Below are positions 40,828-49,556 of a stretch of 64,000 nt of DNA, one piece after another. The position numbers were made by a program, and so were the translations under genes. The notes beneath the pieces are model-generated. The model was not told the DNA's origin and did not search any database. It was given only the letters and a program-made list of their open reading frames with translations. Each line of letters opens with the position of its first letter. Position 1 is the first letter of the stretch. This DNA comes from Curtobacterium sp. BH-2-1-1 (GTDB lineage: Bacteria; Actinomycetota; Actinomycetes; Actinomycetales; Microbacteriaceae). The DNA lies in NCBI RefSeq assembly GCF_001806325.1, contig NZ_CP017580.1:1612001-1676000 (forward strand). Direction: 5' to 3'.

Positions 40828-42608
40828 CGCACCCCCTGCTGCTGCAGCCACATCTCGATCAGGCCGAGCTGCCAGAGCGCGTTCGCGCCGATCTCGGTCC
40901 GCGTGCTGTTCGGGTCCTGGAGCATCCGCTCGACCGTACCCGGATCGAAGAGCCCGCGCTCCCGCGCCTCCGGGGCGTGCAGCGCCTGCCGGACGCGCTC
41001 GAGGTACGGACCCTCGAGCTGCCGGATCGCCGGCACCGGGAAGTACCCCTTCGTCCGGTCGATGACGGCGTCGGGGACGATGCCGCGGGCCGCGCGCTTC
41101 ATGACGCCCTTGCCGCCGTCCGCGAGCTTGAGCTCGGGTGGGATCGCGCCGGCGAACTCGACGAACTCGTGGTCGAGGAACGGCACGCGGGCCTCGAGTC
41201 CCCACGCCATCGTCATGTTGTCGACGCGCTTCACCGGGTCGTCGACGAGCATCGTCATCGTGTCGCTGCGGAGCGCGGCGTCGACGCTGGTCTCGGCTCC
41301 CGGCACGGCGAACGCGGCGTCCACGAACGCCGAGGGCGTGTCGTCGTCGCTCCGCCAGCGTTCCCCGAGCAGGGGTTGAAGTGCCGGCCACCGGCGGTCC
41401 ATGAACACCGAGCGGTAGACCTCGGCGGCCTGGTCCCGCGGGACGGACGCGAGCGGCGGGTACCAGCTGTAGCCGCCGAGCACCTCGTCCGCACCCTGCC
41501 CGGACTGCACGACCTTGACGTGCTGCGACACCTCTTCCGAGAGCAGGTAGAAGGCGACGCAGTCGTGGCTGACCATCGGCTCGCTCATCGCGCCGATCGC
41601 GCCGTCGATGCCGTCGAGCAGGCGCGACGACGGGATGCGGATGCGGTGGTGGTCGGTGCCGAAGTGGCGCGCGACCTCGTCGGAGTACTCGAACTCGTCG
41701 CCGGACTCGCCACCGGCCGACTCGAAGCCGATGCTGAACGTGGCGAGGTCCTGTTGCCCGGCCTCGGCGAGCAGTGCCACGACGAGCGAGGAGTCGATCC
41801 CGCCCGAGAGCAGCACGCCGACCGGGACGTCGGCGACCATGCGGCGCTCGACCGCGGTGCGGAGCTTCGCGGTGAAGGCCTCCTGCCAGTCCTGGTCGGT
41901 CCAGTCGGCCTTGTCCGGGTCGCGCTCGAAGCGGGGCTCCCAGTACGTCTCGTCACGGGAGGTCCCGTCACGCTCGATGACCCGGACGGTCGCGGGCGGC
42001 AGCTTGCCGACGCCGGACAGGATCGTGCGGGGCGCCGGGACGATCGAGTGGAAGGTCATGTACGACGCGAAGGCGACCGGGTCGATGCTCGTGTCGACGC
42101 CACCACCGGCCAGGACAGCGGGCAGGGAGCTCGCGAACCGCACCCCGCCGGGGACCTCGGCGACGTAGAGCGGCTTGATGCCGAGCCGGTCGCGAGCGAG
42201 CACGAGCCGGCCGCTGGCGTGCTCCCAGATGGCGATCGCGAACATCCCGACCAGGTGGTCGACGAACCGGGTGCCCCACTCGGCGTAGGCGGCGAGGATG
42301 ACCTCGGTGTCCGAGGTCGAGAAGAACTCGTGGCCCCGGCCGCGCAGCTCGTCGCGGAGCTGTCGGTAGTTGTAGACCATGCCGTTGTAGGCGATGGTCA
42401 GTCCGGCACGGGGGTGCACCATCGGCTGCGCGCCCGCGGTGGACAGGTCGACGATCGACAACCGTCGGTGCCCGAGCGCGACCGGTCCGCGCGCCCACAG
42501 CCCGTCGCCGTCGGGGCCGCGGTGCACGAGGCAGCCCGTCATCCGCGCCACGGCCGCGACGTCCGGCGCAGTCCCGTCGAACCGGAGTTCTCCCGCGAGT
42601 CCGCACAT
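40824..42608 (-). CDS. Asparagine-synthetase-like glutamine amidotransferase (NAGGN-amidotransferase type)
   Basis: 594 residues. The class II glutaminase domain begins MCGLAG with catalytic Cys2, plus VHRGPDGDG and AYNGMVYNY. The synthetase domain has the PP-loop LLSGGIDSSLV (268-274), SGQGADEVLGGY and a C-terminal WQLGLIEMWL. It resembles the trio-type/N-acetylglutaminylglutamine amidotransferases more than true AsnB. It should amidate a carboxyl group with glutamine nitrogen and ATP. It starts one base inside the stop of the upstream ligase gene (TGATG) and overlaps the peptidase gene. Confidence 0.9.
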   Translation of the reverse strand: MCGLAGELRFDGTAPDVAAVARMTGCLVHRGPDGDGLWARGPVALGHRRLSIVDLSTAGAQPMVHPRAGLTIAYNGMVYNYRQLRDELRGRGHEFFSTSDTEVILAAYAEWGTRFVDHLVGMFAIAIWEHASGRLVLARDRLGIKPLYVAEVPGGVRFASSLPAVLAGGGVDTSIDPVAFASYMTFHSIVPAPRTILSGVGKLPPATVRVIERDGTSRDETYWEPRFERDPDKADWTDQDWQEAFTAKLRTAVERRMVADVPVGVLLSGGIDSSLVVALLAEAGQQDLATFSIGFESAGGESGDEFEYSDEVARHFGTDHHRIRIPSSRLLDGIDGAIGAMSEPMVSHDCVAFYLLSEEVSQHVKVVQSGQGADEVLGGYSWYPPLASVPRDQAAEVYRSVFMDRRWPALQPLLGERWRSDDDTPSAFVDAAFAVPGAETSVDAALRSDTMTMLVDDPVKRVDNMTMAWGLEARVPFLDHEFVEFAGAIPPELKLADGGKGVMKRAARGIVPDAVIDRTKGYFPVPAIRQLEGPYLERVRQALHAPEARERGLFDPGTVERMLQDPNSTRTEIGANALWQLGLIEMWLQQQGVR

Positions 42609-45157
42609 CAGCTGTCCCCTGCCGTTCCGGTGATCCAGGTGTCCTTGGCGCCGCCGCCGCGCGAGGAGTTCACGACCATGCTCCCCTCCGGCGCGACCCG
42701 CGTGAGCGCGACGTCGGCGAGGTGGGTGTCGTCCGGCCCCGTGCCCGTGACGTAGACGAAGGCACGCAGGTCGACGTGCCGGGGGTCGAGGCCGGCCGGG
42801 CCGATGGTCGGGTGCGACGACAGCTGCACGACCTCCTGCCCGACCCAGCGGTCGGGCTCCGCGGCGATCGCCCGGCGCCGCTCGGCGACCTCGGGAGCGC
42901 TCGCGCTCGGACCGATCAGGACGTCCCGACCGCCCTCGCCGTCGACGGGCTTCGTCACGAGCTCGCCGACGCGGTCGAGCACGGAGAGCCGCTCGCCCTC
43001 GATGCTGGTCCGGTACGTGGGGACCGAGTCGAGCAGCGGCTTCTCGTCGAGGTAGTACCAGATGAGGTCCGGCACGGTGACGTACATCGCCTTGTCGTCG
43101 ACGAGCGCGTTGCCCGGCGCGTTGGCCAGGTGCACACCGCCGGCCTCGGCGACGTCGAGGATGCGCGCGCCGAGGTCCGGTGCGTGCTCCGCCGCGAGCG
43201 CGCTGACGTCGCGGTCGATGCGCAGGTACAGCCCGTGCAGCACGTCACCCGTCCGCGCCTCGACGACGTGTCCGTCGCGGACGTCCAGGTCCGAGCCGGC
43301 CAGGAGGCGCAACCCGGCCCCGTCGGCCAGCCTGCGGTGCTCGAACCACGCGCCGGCGGCGGGGCCGTCGCTGATCAGCGCGATCACCGGGTCCGGTTCG
43401 CCGGTCACGGCGGTCGCGTTCGTGCGGAGCGTGTCGCGGAGGCGGTCGACCACACCGTGCGGGTCGAGCAGGTGCTCCGGCCGTGGGGCGTCCGGCACCA
43501 CCTCGTCCATCAGCTCGCGGAGCGCGATGCCGTACGCGACGCCGGAGGGCGACCGGACGTTGTCCTCGAGCACGCGCCACCCGCCGAACTCGTTCCGGAC
43601 CAGGTCGAACCCCATCACGGGCGCACGCACGGCGTCCTGCGGCAGCCGGGCGGCCGCCGGGTCCCACCCGTTGGCCCCGACGAACTGGCGCTCGTCCATC
43701 GCGCCGTCCGCCACGATCCGCCGGGGCCCGTAGGCGTCCCGGAGGAACAGCTCGATCGCGCGGGCGCGCTGCCCGAGGCCGGCGGCGAGCTGGCTCCACT
43801 CGTAGGCGCTGACGGTCCGCGGGACGAGGTCGCAGCCGAACGCCTGGACGCCGCCGTCGACCACGAAGCCGACCTCGTGCTCGCGGGTCCAGGTGTCGCG
43901 GGCGGCGCAGCGTTCGATCGTGGTCTCGGCGTCCCACCCGCGGAAGAACACCGCGAGGTCGCGGAACGCGGGGCGGGGCCGGGCTCCCGGACCGACGGCC
44001 TCGTCACCGGCGCGGACGCGGTACGACGGCAGCGTCACGGTCGGGTGCTCGGTGCGGCCGGAGGGCGTCCCGGCGGTGTCCTCGACGACCGAGGCCACGA
44101 CGTCGTCGAGCTCGCCGCGCTCGGCGTACGCGGTGCGCTGCCGGTCCGTGGAGTTCCCGCGGGCGAGGGTGTCCTCGACGAGCTCCGCCACCGTGCCCCA
44201 GTCGCCGAGCTCCTCGAGCTCCGGACGGAGCCGTGAGACGAGCTGGCGGACGGCGGTCTCGGCGGGCAGCCGCTCCGGGTGCTGCCCGAGCCCGAGCAGT
44301 TCGCCGGTCAGGCCACCGCGGGCGGCCTGCCACATCGCCGCCCGGTGCAGGGGCTCGCTGCGCGGTCGCCACTCGGCTCCGGACTCGACCGCCTTCTCCG
44401 CCTTGCGGACGGCGGCGCGGAACAACCCGGCGATGAGCACGGCGTCGTCCACGATCGGCGTCGCGTCGCAGACCCGGAGCTCGAGCGTCGGGGCGTGCGA
44501 GGACGGCCGCACGTCGAAGTACGCCATCTTCTTGTCGGCGATCACCCCGGACGCGATGAGGTCGTCGAGCATCGCGTCGTACTCGGCGGCGTCCTTGACA
44601 CGCCCGAAGCTGCCGGCCGAGGGCCAGCGCTGCCAGATGATGCTGCGGAACGACGAGTATCCGGTGTCCTGCCCGTTCCAGAACGGACTCGACGCACTGA
44701 GCGCCAGCAGCACCGGCAGCACCGGGGCCACCCGCTGGGCGATCTGCACCGCCAGGTCGCGGTCGCTCACACCGACGTGCACCTGCAGGCCGCAGATGAG
44801 CTGTTCGTCGACGAGCATCCGGTACTGCTCCTGCATGCGGCCGTACCGCCCACCGGAGGTCAGCTCGAAGTCGGCGTACTCCGACCGCGGCGCGGTGCCG
44901 GCAGCGGCGATCGTGACCCCGGCGGGGGCGATCGCGGCGCTCAGCTCGCTGCGCAGGTCGACGATCACCCGTCTCAGGTCGTCGAGGGTGCGCACCACGG
45001 GGGTGTTCGTCTCGATGGTCGTGCGCTGGAGTTCAGCGCCGAACCGGTCGGCGGGCAGTTTGGGCAGAAGGCGCGGGGCCTTCGCGGAAAGTCGTCCGGA
45101 ATCGAGGTCGATGAGGTGCAGTTCTTCCTCGGCGCCGAGCGTCAGCTCTGCACTCAT
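42608..45157 (-). CDS. Fusion of YbdK/GCS2 carboxylate-amine ligase and circularly permuted ATP-grasp
   Basis: 849 residues. The first ~340 (LGAEEELHLIDLDSGRLSAKAPRLL ... ICGLQVHVGVSD ... LELRVCDATPIVDDAVLIAGL) are a YbdK-type glutamate-cysteine-ligase-2 domain that couples an amino-acid carboxylate to an amine. After a linker (~345-380), residues ~380-845 form a COG2308-type ATP-grasp: FGCDLVPR, VMGFDLVRNEFGGWRVLEDN, RSPSGVAYGIALRELM, LSSHPTIGP, RAFVYVTG, MVVNSSRGGGAKDTW. Both ligases keep their motifs, so two ATP-dependent bonds may be made in one chain. Leaderless: TAGGTT (minus strand, 45164-45169) six bases before ATG. Product unknown. Confidence 0.9.
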   Translation of the reverse strand: MSAELTLGAEEELHLIDLDSGRLSAKAPRLLPKLPADRFGAELQRTTIETNTPVVRTLDDLRRVIVDLRSELSAAIAPAGVTIAAAGTAPRSEYADFELTSGGRYGRMQEQYRMLVDEQLICGLQVHVGVSDRDLAVQIAQRVAPVLPVLLALSASSPFWNGQDTGYSSFRSIIWQRWPSAGSFGRVKDAAEYDAMLDDLIASGVIADKKMAYFDVRPSSHAPTLELRVCDATPIVDDAVLIAGLFRAAVRKAEKAVESGAEWRPRSEPLHRAAMWQAARGGLTGELLGLGQHPERLPAETAVRQLVSRLRPELEELGDWGTVAELVEDTLARGNSTDRQRTAYAERGELDDVVASVVEDTAGTPSGRTEHPTVTLPSYRVRAGDEAVGPGARPRPAFRDLAVFFRGWDAETTIERCAARDTWTREHEVGFVVDGGVQAFGCDLVPRTVSAYEWSQLAAGLGQRARAIELFLRDAYGPRRIVADGAMDERQFVGANGWDPAAARLPQDAVRAPVMGFDLVRNEFGGWRVLEDNVRSPSGVAYGIALRELMDEVVPDAPRPEHLLDPHGVVDRLRDTLRTNATAVTGEPDPVIALISDGPAAGAWFEHRRLADGAGLRLLAGSDLDVRDGHVVEARTGDVLHGLYLRIDRDVSALAAEHAPDLGARILDVAEAGGVHLANAPGNALVDDKAMYVTVPDLIWYYLDEKPLLDSVPTYRTSIEGERLSVLDRVGELVTKPVDGEGGRDVLIGPSASAPEVAERRRAIAAEPDRWVGQEVVQLSSHPTIGPAGLDPRHVDLRAFVYVTGTGPDDTHLADVALTRVAPEGSMVVNSSRGGGAKDTWITGTAGDS

Positions 45158-45284
45158 GGGCCGAACCTATCGCCGCACCTTGTGGAAGGCCCCGCCCGAC
45201 GGCAGATCGTCGCATGCTCGAAACAATGCCGCACGGGGTACACCCCGCTGGGAGCGCCGGCGCCGCGGCACGTAGGAACGAAGG

Positions 45285-46634
45285 ATGCCCACCACCGTGT
45301 TCTGCCTGCACGCCCTCGGATCGAGTTCCGAGGAGTTCGTCGGGCTGCGGTCCCGCCTCGCCGGGACGCTCGACCTGGTCGGGATCGACCTGCCCGGGTT
45401 CGGCACCAGCACGGCCGCGACCGGCACCACCGTCGAGGAGATGGTCGTGCTCGTCGAACGTGCGATCGGCCGGAGCGGTGCCACCGACTGGGCGCTGATC
45501 GGGCACTCGATGGGCGGGAAGGTGGCGTCCGTCGTCGCCTCGCGCACCGTCGACGGCAGCAACGGCCTGTTCGGCCTGCGCGCCGTGGTGCTGCTCGCCG
45601 CGTCGCCGCTCTCCCCGGAGCCGATGGACGAGGAGCGCCGGCAGACCATGCTCGACTGGGCGTCGGACGGCGAGATCGGCCCCGACGAGGCGGATGCGTT
45701 CGTCGACGCCAACACCGCGTCCCGCCTCGACCCGGAGCCACACGCGATCGCCGTGCACGACGTCGAGCGCGCCGTCCCGCAGGCCTGGACCGACTGGCTC
45801 GTCCGCGGCAGCCGCGAGGACTGGTCGACCGTCTTCCCGCCGAACCCGGTCCCCGCCCTGGTGCTGGCCGGCGCCGAGGACGGCGACCTCGGCCCCGAGG
45901 CCCAGCGGACGCTGAACCTGCCGCACTGGACCGCGGGCGAGTTCGACGCGGTGCCGGACGCCGCGCACCTGCTGCCGTGGGAGCAGCCCGACGCCGTCGC
46001 CGACCGCATCCGCGACTTCTGGCACCGTCGGGTCGACCACGGTCCGCTCGTCCCCGCCGAGACCGCCCGCGTCATCGCCTCCCCCCGCGTGAGCGCACGG
46101 ACCCGCGGCATCCTCGCCGTCCGAGCGCTCCCGGACGCCCCGGACCGCGAACCGCGTGCCCTCACCCGCGAGCAGCTCGACACGTTGCGCGCCGTGGCCC
46201 GCGTCGTCGTCCCGCAGCCGGGCGACCGCCACCTCGACCTCGCGCTCCGCGTCGACGACCAGCTCGCCGACGAACTCGGCGACGGCTGGCGACCGGACGG
46301 TCTCCCCGCCGACGTCGAGGCCTACCGTGCCGGACTCGACGCACTCCGCAGCGAGGCCGCGCAGGGCGACGAGCACCTCGCCGGGGTGCTCGACGCGGTC
46401 ACCGCGGGCGAGTACACGCCGACGACGGGCCCGCTCGACGGTTCGCAGCTGCGAGCCTGGCTCGAGGACGCCAGCGTCGACCTCGCCAAGCAGTGGATGG
46501 CACACCCCGCGACGATGGCCGCGGTGGACTACGACGGCTTCGCCAACGGCGGCGACGGGCTGCGCAAACAGGGCTTCCTGCTCCTCGGAGCCGGCGAGCG
46601 CGAAGCATGGGAACCGACGGGAGCCGGACGATGA
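45285..46634 (+). CDS. Alpha/beta hydrolase fused to gluconate-dehydrogenase-subunit-3-like domain
   Basis: 449 residues. Residues 1-250 are an alpha/beta hydrolase: FCLHALGSSSEE (oxyanion), LIGHSMGGKV with Ser75, AGAEDGDLG (Asp) and PDAAHLLPWEQP (His). Residues ~290-449 (TREQLDTLRAVARVVVPQPGD ... VDLAKQWMAHPATMAAVDYDGFANGG) resemble the small subunit of FAD-linked gluconate/glucose dehydrogenases. The stop overlaps the ATG of a GMC flavoprotein, the expected partner of subunit 3. The fusion suggests hydrolysis of an ester or lactone linked to oxidation. TAGGAA lies six bases before ATG. Confidence 0.85.
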   Translation: MPTTVFCLHALGSSSEEFVGLRSRLAGTLDLVGIDLPGFGTSTAATGTTVEEMVVLVERAIGRSGATDWALIGHSMGGKVASVVASRTVDGSNGLFGLRAVVLLAASPLSPEPMDEERRQTMLDWASDGEIGPDEADAFVDANTASRLDPEPHAIAVHDVERAVPQAWTDWLVRGSREDWSTVFPPNPVPALVLAGAEDGDLGPEAQRTLNLPHWTAGEFDAVPDAAHLLPWEQPDAVADRIRDFWHRRVDHGPLVPAETARVIASPRVSARTRGILAVRALPDAPDREPRALTREQLDTLRAVARVVVPQPGDRHLDLALRVDDQLADELGDGWRPDGLPADVEAYRAGLDALRSEAAQGDEHLAGVLDAVTAGEYTPTTGPLDGSQLRAWLEDASVDLAKQWMAHPATMAAVDYDGFANGGDGLRKQGFLLLGAGEREAWEPTGAGR

Positions 46635-48220
46635 GACTCGACCACCAGCGCCACCACAGCGAGGACGAGGTCGTCGACGTCGTCGTCGTCGGGACCGGCG
46701 CGGGCGGCGCACCGCTGCTCGCGACCCTCGCCCGCCGAGGCCTCAGCGTCGTCGCGCTCGAGGCCGGCCCGAACACCGACCCGGAGCAGTACACCCCCGA
46801 CGAGGTCGAGGCGCCCGGGGACATCAACTGGATGGACGAGCGGATCAGCGGCGGCAGCGCCCCGACCGCCTTCGGCCCGAACAACAGCGGCACCGGCGTC
46901 GGCGGCTCGACCCTGCACTGGGGCGCGTTCACACCGCGGCCGAACCAGCACGACATCCGGCTCCGCACCGACTCCGGGCAGGGCGAGGACTGGCCGATCG
47001 ACCACGCCGAGCTCACCCGCTGGATCGAGCAGGCCGAGCACGACGTCGGCGTCGCCGGACCCGCGCACTACCCGTGGGACCCGGAGCGCCGCTACCGCAT
47101 GGGCCCGCCGCCGCGGAACGCCTCGTCGGACATGATGATCCGGGGTGCCGCCGCCGTGGGCGTCACCGCCACGGACGCCCCCGTCGGCCTCACCACCGAG
47201 GACCGGCACCAGGAGCACCACGGGCTCCGCCAGGCCTGCGTGTCCTGCGGTTCCTGCCACCAGGGCTGTCGGAACGGCGCGAAGGTGTCGATGGACACCA
47301 CCTACCTGCCCGCCGCCGTCGCGTTCGGTGCGGAGATCCGCGCCGAGGCGTTCGTGCACGGCATCGAGCTCGACGCCAGGGGCCGGGTCGAGGCCGTCGT
47401 CTACCGCCAGGACGGCCGCGACCACCGGCAGCGCTGCCGCACGCTCGTCCTCGCCGCGGGTGGCATCGAGACCCCGCGCCTGCTGCTGCACACCGGGATC
47501 GCGAACAGCAGCGGCCAGGTCGGCCGGAACTTCACCGCGCACGGGGCCACCCAGGTCTGGGCGACCTTCGACGAGTCGATGCGGTCCTACCGCGGGTACC
47601 CGTCGTCGATCATCACCGAGGACTTCGTCCGCCCCACCGATGCCGACTTCGCGGGCGGTTACCTGATCCAGAGCCTCGGCGTGCAGCCGCTGACGCTCGC
47701 CACCTCGCTCGTGCGGGGCGGTGGGCTCCGCGGTGCCGCGCTCGTCCGGGCGCTGCAGGACTACCCGCGGATGGCCGGCGTCGGCATCAACGCCGAGTGC
47801 CTGCCGTACGACGACAACCGGCTCGTCCTCGCCGACGAGGTCGACGCGAACGGGGTGCCGAAGGCCCGCGTCACGTTCTCGCCCGGGTCGAACGAGGAAG
47901 CGATCACCCGCCACGCGGTCCGCACGATGACCGCGATCGTCGAGGCAGCGGGCGGCACGGACGTCCGGGTCCTCGACCGCACGGCGCACACCGTCGGCAC
48001 GGCGCGGATGGGCACCGACGCGGGGAACTCGGTCGTGGACGCCGCTGGCCGGTCGTGGGACGTGCCGAACCTGTGGGTCGTGGACAACTCGGTGTTCCCG
48101 AGCTCCCTCATCGCGAACCCGGCGCTGACCATCATGGCGCTGTCGCTGCGCACCGCCGACCGGCTGCTCCGCGACGACGCCTCCGCCGACCGCGAGCAGG
48201 CCGCGACCGCCGTCGCCTGA
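46631..48220 (+). CDS. GMC-family FAD-dependent oxidoreductase with four-Cys cluster
   Basis: 529 residues. The ADP-binding motif is VVVVGTGAGGAPLLATLA (residues 17-34), the GMC signature region is GTGVGGSTLHWGAF, and the C-terminal motif is NLWVVDNSVFPSSLIANPALTIMALSLRTAD with the catalytic His/Asn region before it (TAHTVGTARMG). Cys203, 206, 209 and 213 (CVSCGSCHQGC) form a C-x2-C-x2-C-x3-C group, like the iron-sulfur site of some FAD-glucose dehydrogenases. Coupled to the hydrolase-subunit-3 fusion by ATGA overlap. Expected to oxidise an alcohol or sugar; no cytochrome subunit is adjacent. Confidence 0.9.
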   Translation: MRLDHQRHHSEDEVVDVVVVGTGAGGAPLLATLARRGLSVVALEAGPNTDPEQYTPDEVEAPGDINWMDERISGGSAPTAFGPNNSGTGVGGSTLHWGAFTPRPNQHDIRLRTDSGQGEDWPIDHAELTRWIEQAEHDVGVAGPAHYPWDPERRYRMGPPPRNASSDMMIRGAAAVGVTATDAPVGLTTEDRHQEHHGLRQACVSCGSCHQGCRNGAKVSMDTTYLPAAVAFGAEIRAEAFVHGIELDARGRVEAVVYRQDGRDHRQRCRTLVLAAGGIETPRLLLHTGIANSSGQVGRNFTAHGATQVWATFDESMRSYRGYPSSIITEDFVRPTDADFAGGYLIQSLGVQPLTLATSLVRGGGLRGAALVRALQDYPRMAGVGINAECLPYDDNRLVLADEVDANGVPKARVTFSPGSNEEAITRHAVRTMTAIVEAAGGTDVRVLDRTAHTVGTARMGTDAGNSVVDAAGRSWDVPNLWVVDNSVFPSSLIANPALTIMALSLRTADRLLRDDASADREQAATAVA

Positions 48221-48234
48221 CGCGCGAGCCGAGG

Positions 48235-48274
48235 GACGGGAGGCGCGGTGCGGGCTCGCACCGCGCCTCCCGTC
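48235..48274. terminator. Bidirectional hairpin, best copy of the GGAGGCGCGG family
   Basis: GACGGGAGGCGCGGTGCG (48235-48252) pairs perfectly with CGCACCGCGCCTCCCGTC (48257-48274) around a four-base loop. It separates two convergent genes. No T-tract. Confidence 0.8.
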
Positions 48275-48289
48275 CGTCATCGGTGGCGG

Positions 48290-48658
48290 TCAGGAGTCGG
48301 CGGGTGCCCGGTCCTCGATCGGCACCACGACCGGATCCGCCCGGCGCGCACGCATGCGCGCACGGCGGTCGACGTCGAGGTCGTCCTCCGGAGGGTCGTT
48401 CGCGTCCGAACCCACGAGCCAGGTGAGCCCGCGCAACCCGCGCCGGTCGTCGGAGACGAGTGCGAGCGACCAGAGCGCGCCCTCGTGCTCGGCGGCACGG
48501 CGCTGGGCCCAGTCGACGGCCTGCAGGACGTCGGCCTCGAGCAGGTCGGTCGTCTCCGTCGCGAACACGTCGCCGTCGGGGCGCTGGACGTACACGCGGA
48601 AGCGCGGGCGCGGGTCCTCCCACGTGCTGTCGCGCTCGTCGACCTCGATGACGTCCAT
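48290..48658 (-). CDS. Conserved-looking hypothetical protein
   Basis: 122 residues, soluble, acidic with a basic stretch DVDRRARMRARRADP near the end. MDVIEVDERDSTWEDPRPRFRVYVQRPDGDVFATETTDLLEADVLQAVDWAQRRAAEHE suggests a small alpha/beta domain. No family recognised. Leaderless ATG: TAGGCT (minus strand, 48665-48670) six bases upstream. It lies 22 bases after the polyamine permease gene but has its own promoter. Confidence 0.7.
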   Translation of the reverse strand: MDVIEVDERDSTWEDPRPRFRVYVQRPDGDVFATETTDLLEADVLQAVDWAQRRAAEHEGALWSLALVSDDRRGLRGLTWLVGSDANDPPEDDLDVDRRARMRARRADPVVVPIEDRAPADS

Positions 48659-48680
48659 CCCCCGAGCCTACGAGTCCGGG

Positions 48681-49556
48681 TCAACCGCGGGTGCGCGCCA
48701 ACCGCCGGTTCAGCGCCCCGTTCAGCAGCGCCACGAGCAGCCCCACCGCGAACACGAGCGTGCCGAAGCACAGCACCTGCGGCGGCATCCCGGCCTTGGC
48801 GGCGCCGTACACGAACAGCGGGAACGTGACCGAGGGCCCGGCGACGAACGAGGTGATCACGTAGTCGTCGATCGACATCGCCAGCGCGAGCAACCCCGCG
48901 GCCAGCATGCCCGGCGCGAGCAACGGCAGGGTCACGAGCCGGAACGCCTGCAACGGCGTCGCCCCGAGGTCCCCCGCGGCCTCCTCGAGCGCCCGTGACG
49001 TCCCCGCGATCCGCGCCCGGAGGACCACGACGACGTAGGCGACGTCGAACGCCACGTGCGTGAGCAGGATCGTCAGGAACCCGGTGCCGAGCCCGACCGA
49101 CAGGAAGAACGACAGCGACGCGGACCCGACGACGATCGACGGCGCCGCGATGTCCGCGAACACGACGGCGTTCACGGCACCGCGCCCGGGGAACCGGTAG
49201 CGCTCGAGCGCCAGGGCCAGCGGGAGGCCGATCGCGACCGAGATGATCGCGGCGAGGAACGCGATGACGACCGAGGTGACGAACGCCTGTCCGAGGCCGG
49301 AGACGTTCACGAGGTTCGCGTACCAGTAGGTCGTGAACCCGTTCCACGCGAACGACAGCCGGTTCGTCGGGGCGTCGTTGAACGAGTACACGATCATGTA
49401 GACGATCGGCACGAGGGTGATCGCGATGGTGACCCAGTACACGATCGCGAGCCACGGCCCGCGGCGGTTCACCCCGTGCCGGCCGGGTCGGCGCGCGGCC
49501 GTCCCGGTGGCGGGGGCGGCGGGAGCGGTGGCGCGGGGCGGTGCGACGGCGGTCAT
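48681..49556 (-). CDS. potC: Polyamine ABC transporter permease, PotC-like
   Basis: 291 residues, six helices after a long Ala/Pro-rich cytoplasmic start. The EAA loop is EEAAGDLGATPLQAFRLVTLPLLAPG, which docks on the ATPase; MSIDDYVITSFVAGP is the PotC signature. Last gene of the ALDH-potA-potD-potB-potC operon; start overlaps the potB stop. Confidence 0.92.
   Translation of the reverse strand: MTAVAPPRATAPAAPATGTAARRPGRHGVNRRGPWLAIVYWVTIAITLVPIVYMIVYSFNDAPTNRLSFAWNGFTTYWYANLVNVSGLGQAFVTSVVIAFLAAIISVAIGLPLALALERYRFPGRGAVNAVVFADIAAPSIVVGSASLSFFLSVGLGTGFLTILLTHVAFDVAYVVVVLRARIAGTSRALEEAAGDLGATPLQAFRLVTLPLLAPGMLAAGLLALAMSIDDYVITSFVAGPSVTFPLFVYGAAKAGMPPQVLCFGTLVFAVGLLVALLNGALNRRLARTRG

Noticed and set aside
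40828..41391. N-terminal extension of the S9 peptidase frame
   Set aside because: It runs antisense-frame through the amidotransferase gene; GTG 40827 gives normal length and GTGA coupling.
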